Source: Massilia arenae (lineage in GTDB: Bacteria; Pseudomonadota; Gammaproteobacteria; Burkholderiales; Burkholderiaceae_D). From it: a stretch of DNA of 64,000 nucleotides. The translations under genes and the position numbers were made by a program. The notes beneath the pieces are model-generated. The model was not told the DNA's origin. It searched no databases and was given only the letters and a program-made list of their open reading frames with translations. The first letter of the stretch is position 1; each line of letters starts with the position of its first letter. Positions 63,573 through 64,000 of this stretch are shown piece by piece. The stretch spans positions 108,855-172,854 of the forward strand of contig NZ_VPFD01000008.1 in NCBI RefSeq assembly GCF_008014745.1, given 5' to 3'.

Positions 63573-64000
63573 ATGAAAGCGCCGAAGTTTGAGGAACTGT
63601 TCGCCCAGCTGGCGCTGCTGAACCAGCCGCAGCGTCAGCAGGTGCTTGCCGCCCTGCATCCGGCTGCCGGACTCGACCGGGTCGTCGCCCTCATCGACGA
63701 GATCCGGTCACAGGGGCGTTGCTGCCCGGATTGCGGCTGCGAGCGGTGCCACCGGCATGGTCAGGCCAACGACCTGCAGCGCTTTCGCTGTTGCGCATGC
63801 GGACGCACCTTCAACGACCTGACCGGTACGCCGCTGGCGCGGCTCAGGCACAAGGGCAAGTGGCTCGATTATCTGGACACGGTGCTCGATTCGCGCACGG
63901 TCCGCTCTGCGGCCAAGCGGCTCGGCGTGCACCCCAACACCACGTTTCGCTGGCGCCACCGCTTTCTCGACCGGGTCAAGGACGACCGGCCCGAGCGCCT
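63573..64000 (+). mobile_element. IS1595-type transposase, 3' partial
   Basis: An ATG at 63573 with CAGGAG upstream opens a frame that runs to the window edge (142 codons seen). The N-terminal helical part (EELFAQLALLNQPQRQQVLAAL) is followed by a zinc ribbon (CPDCGCERCHRHG and CCACGRTFNDLTGTPLARL) and an HTH (VRSAAKRLGVHPNTTFRWRHRFL), as in IS1595-family transposases that carry a zinc-binding N-terminal domain before the DDE catalytic domain. The catalytic part is outside the window. The right and left inverted repeats are not identifiable here. It lies just past the tRNA-Arg terminator. Whether the element is intact cannot be told. Confidence 0.85.

Noticed and set aside
1..64000. CRISPR array, prophage, integron or riboswitch
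   Set aside because: No spaced direct repeats, phage structural genes, integrase or conserved aptamer pattern were seen. Only the transposase fragment at the right edge is mobile DNA.

Overview
The window reads as chromosome of a high-GC betaproteobacterium, most likely Oxalobacteraceae (Massilia or a close relative). This is inferred from the strongly GC-biased third codon positions, the YXWGXW-repeat secreted protein, the NHEJ pair Ku/LigD with PE-LIG-POL order, and the general gene complement. It is dense: no gene-free stretch exceeds about 290 bases. The longest is 33342-33628, which holds promoter and operator-like signals. No CRISPR array, rRNA or prophage was seen.

Region 1 (1-24546) is the most unusual. 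It carries a divergent FtsW/RodA-type protein (cut by the window edge), a protein with a degenerate FHA-like C-terminus and a membrane SH3 protein on the + strand. A lower-GC islet with a quinone reductase, an NTF2-like protein and a LysR regulator follows, then ordinary genes (TonB-like, MarC, GNAT, MFS). Next come a PP2C phosphatase and an FHA protein. Facing them on the - strand is a probable eight-gene operon. In transcription order it encodes a very large transpeptidase (PBP), two unknown proteins that overlap, an SPFH-like protein, a protein with two Lon-protease-like repeats, a zinc-ribbon/SPFH/coiled-coil protein, a Ser/Thr kinase fused to a FGE-sulfatase-type module, and a pirin. Together these give kinase, phosphatase, FHA readers, FtsW-like polymerase and PBP. 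That is the same set of classes as the actinobacterial fhaA-fhaB-pstP-rodA-pbpA-pknA-pknB locus, but in a proteobacterium and with novel partners. This is the best candidate for an undescribed system.

Region 2 (24752-33341) has small exported proteins, an S9 peptidase, an RNase HI-like protein overlapping an HD hydrolase, two transporters and a TonB-dependent receptor.

Region 3 (33594-47766) is mainly metabolism and redox: phosphatidylserine decarboxylase, a LysR regulator divergent from an azoreductase and pirin, an aspartoacylase-family enzyme, an ArsR-type regulator with an Old Yellow Enzyme, an M1 aminopeptidase, a second TonB-like protein, a thioesterase, a beta-helix lipoprotein, ArsC-like and PlsC-like proteins.

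Region 4 (47776-63254) has a SulP transporter, a diguanylate cyclase, a stress-type SDR, Ku with a small membrane protein, catalase, LigD, a secreted Ala/Lys-rich protein, a D-2-hydroxyacid dehydrogenase and a giant beta-propeller sensor kinase. Ku, LigD, catalase and the SDR suggest a stress-survival block.

The right edge holds tRNA-Arg(ACG), a terminator, and the start of an IS1595-type transposase that runs out of the window.
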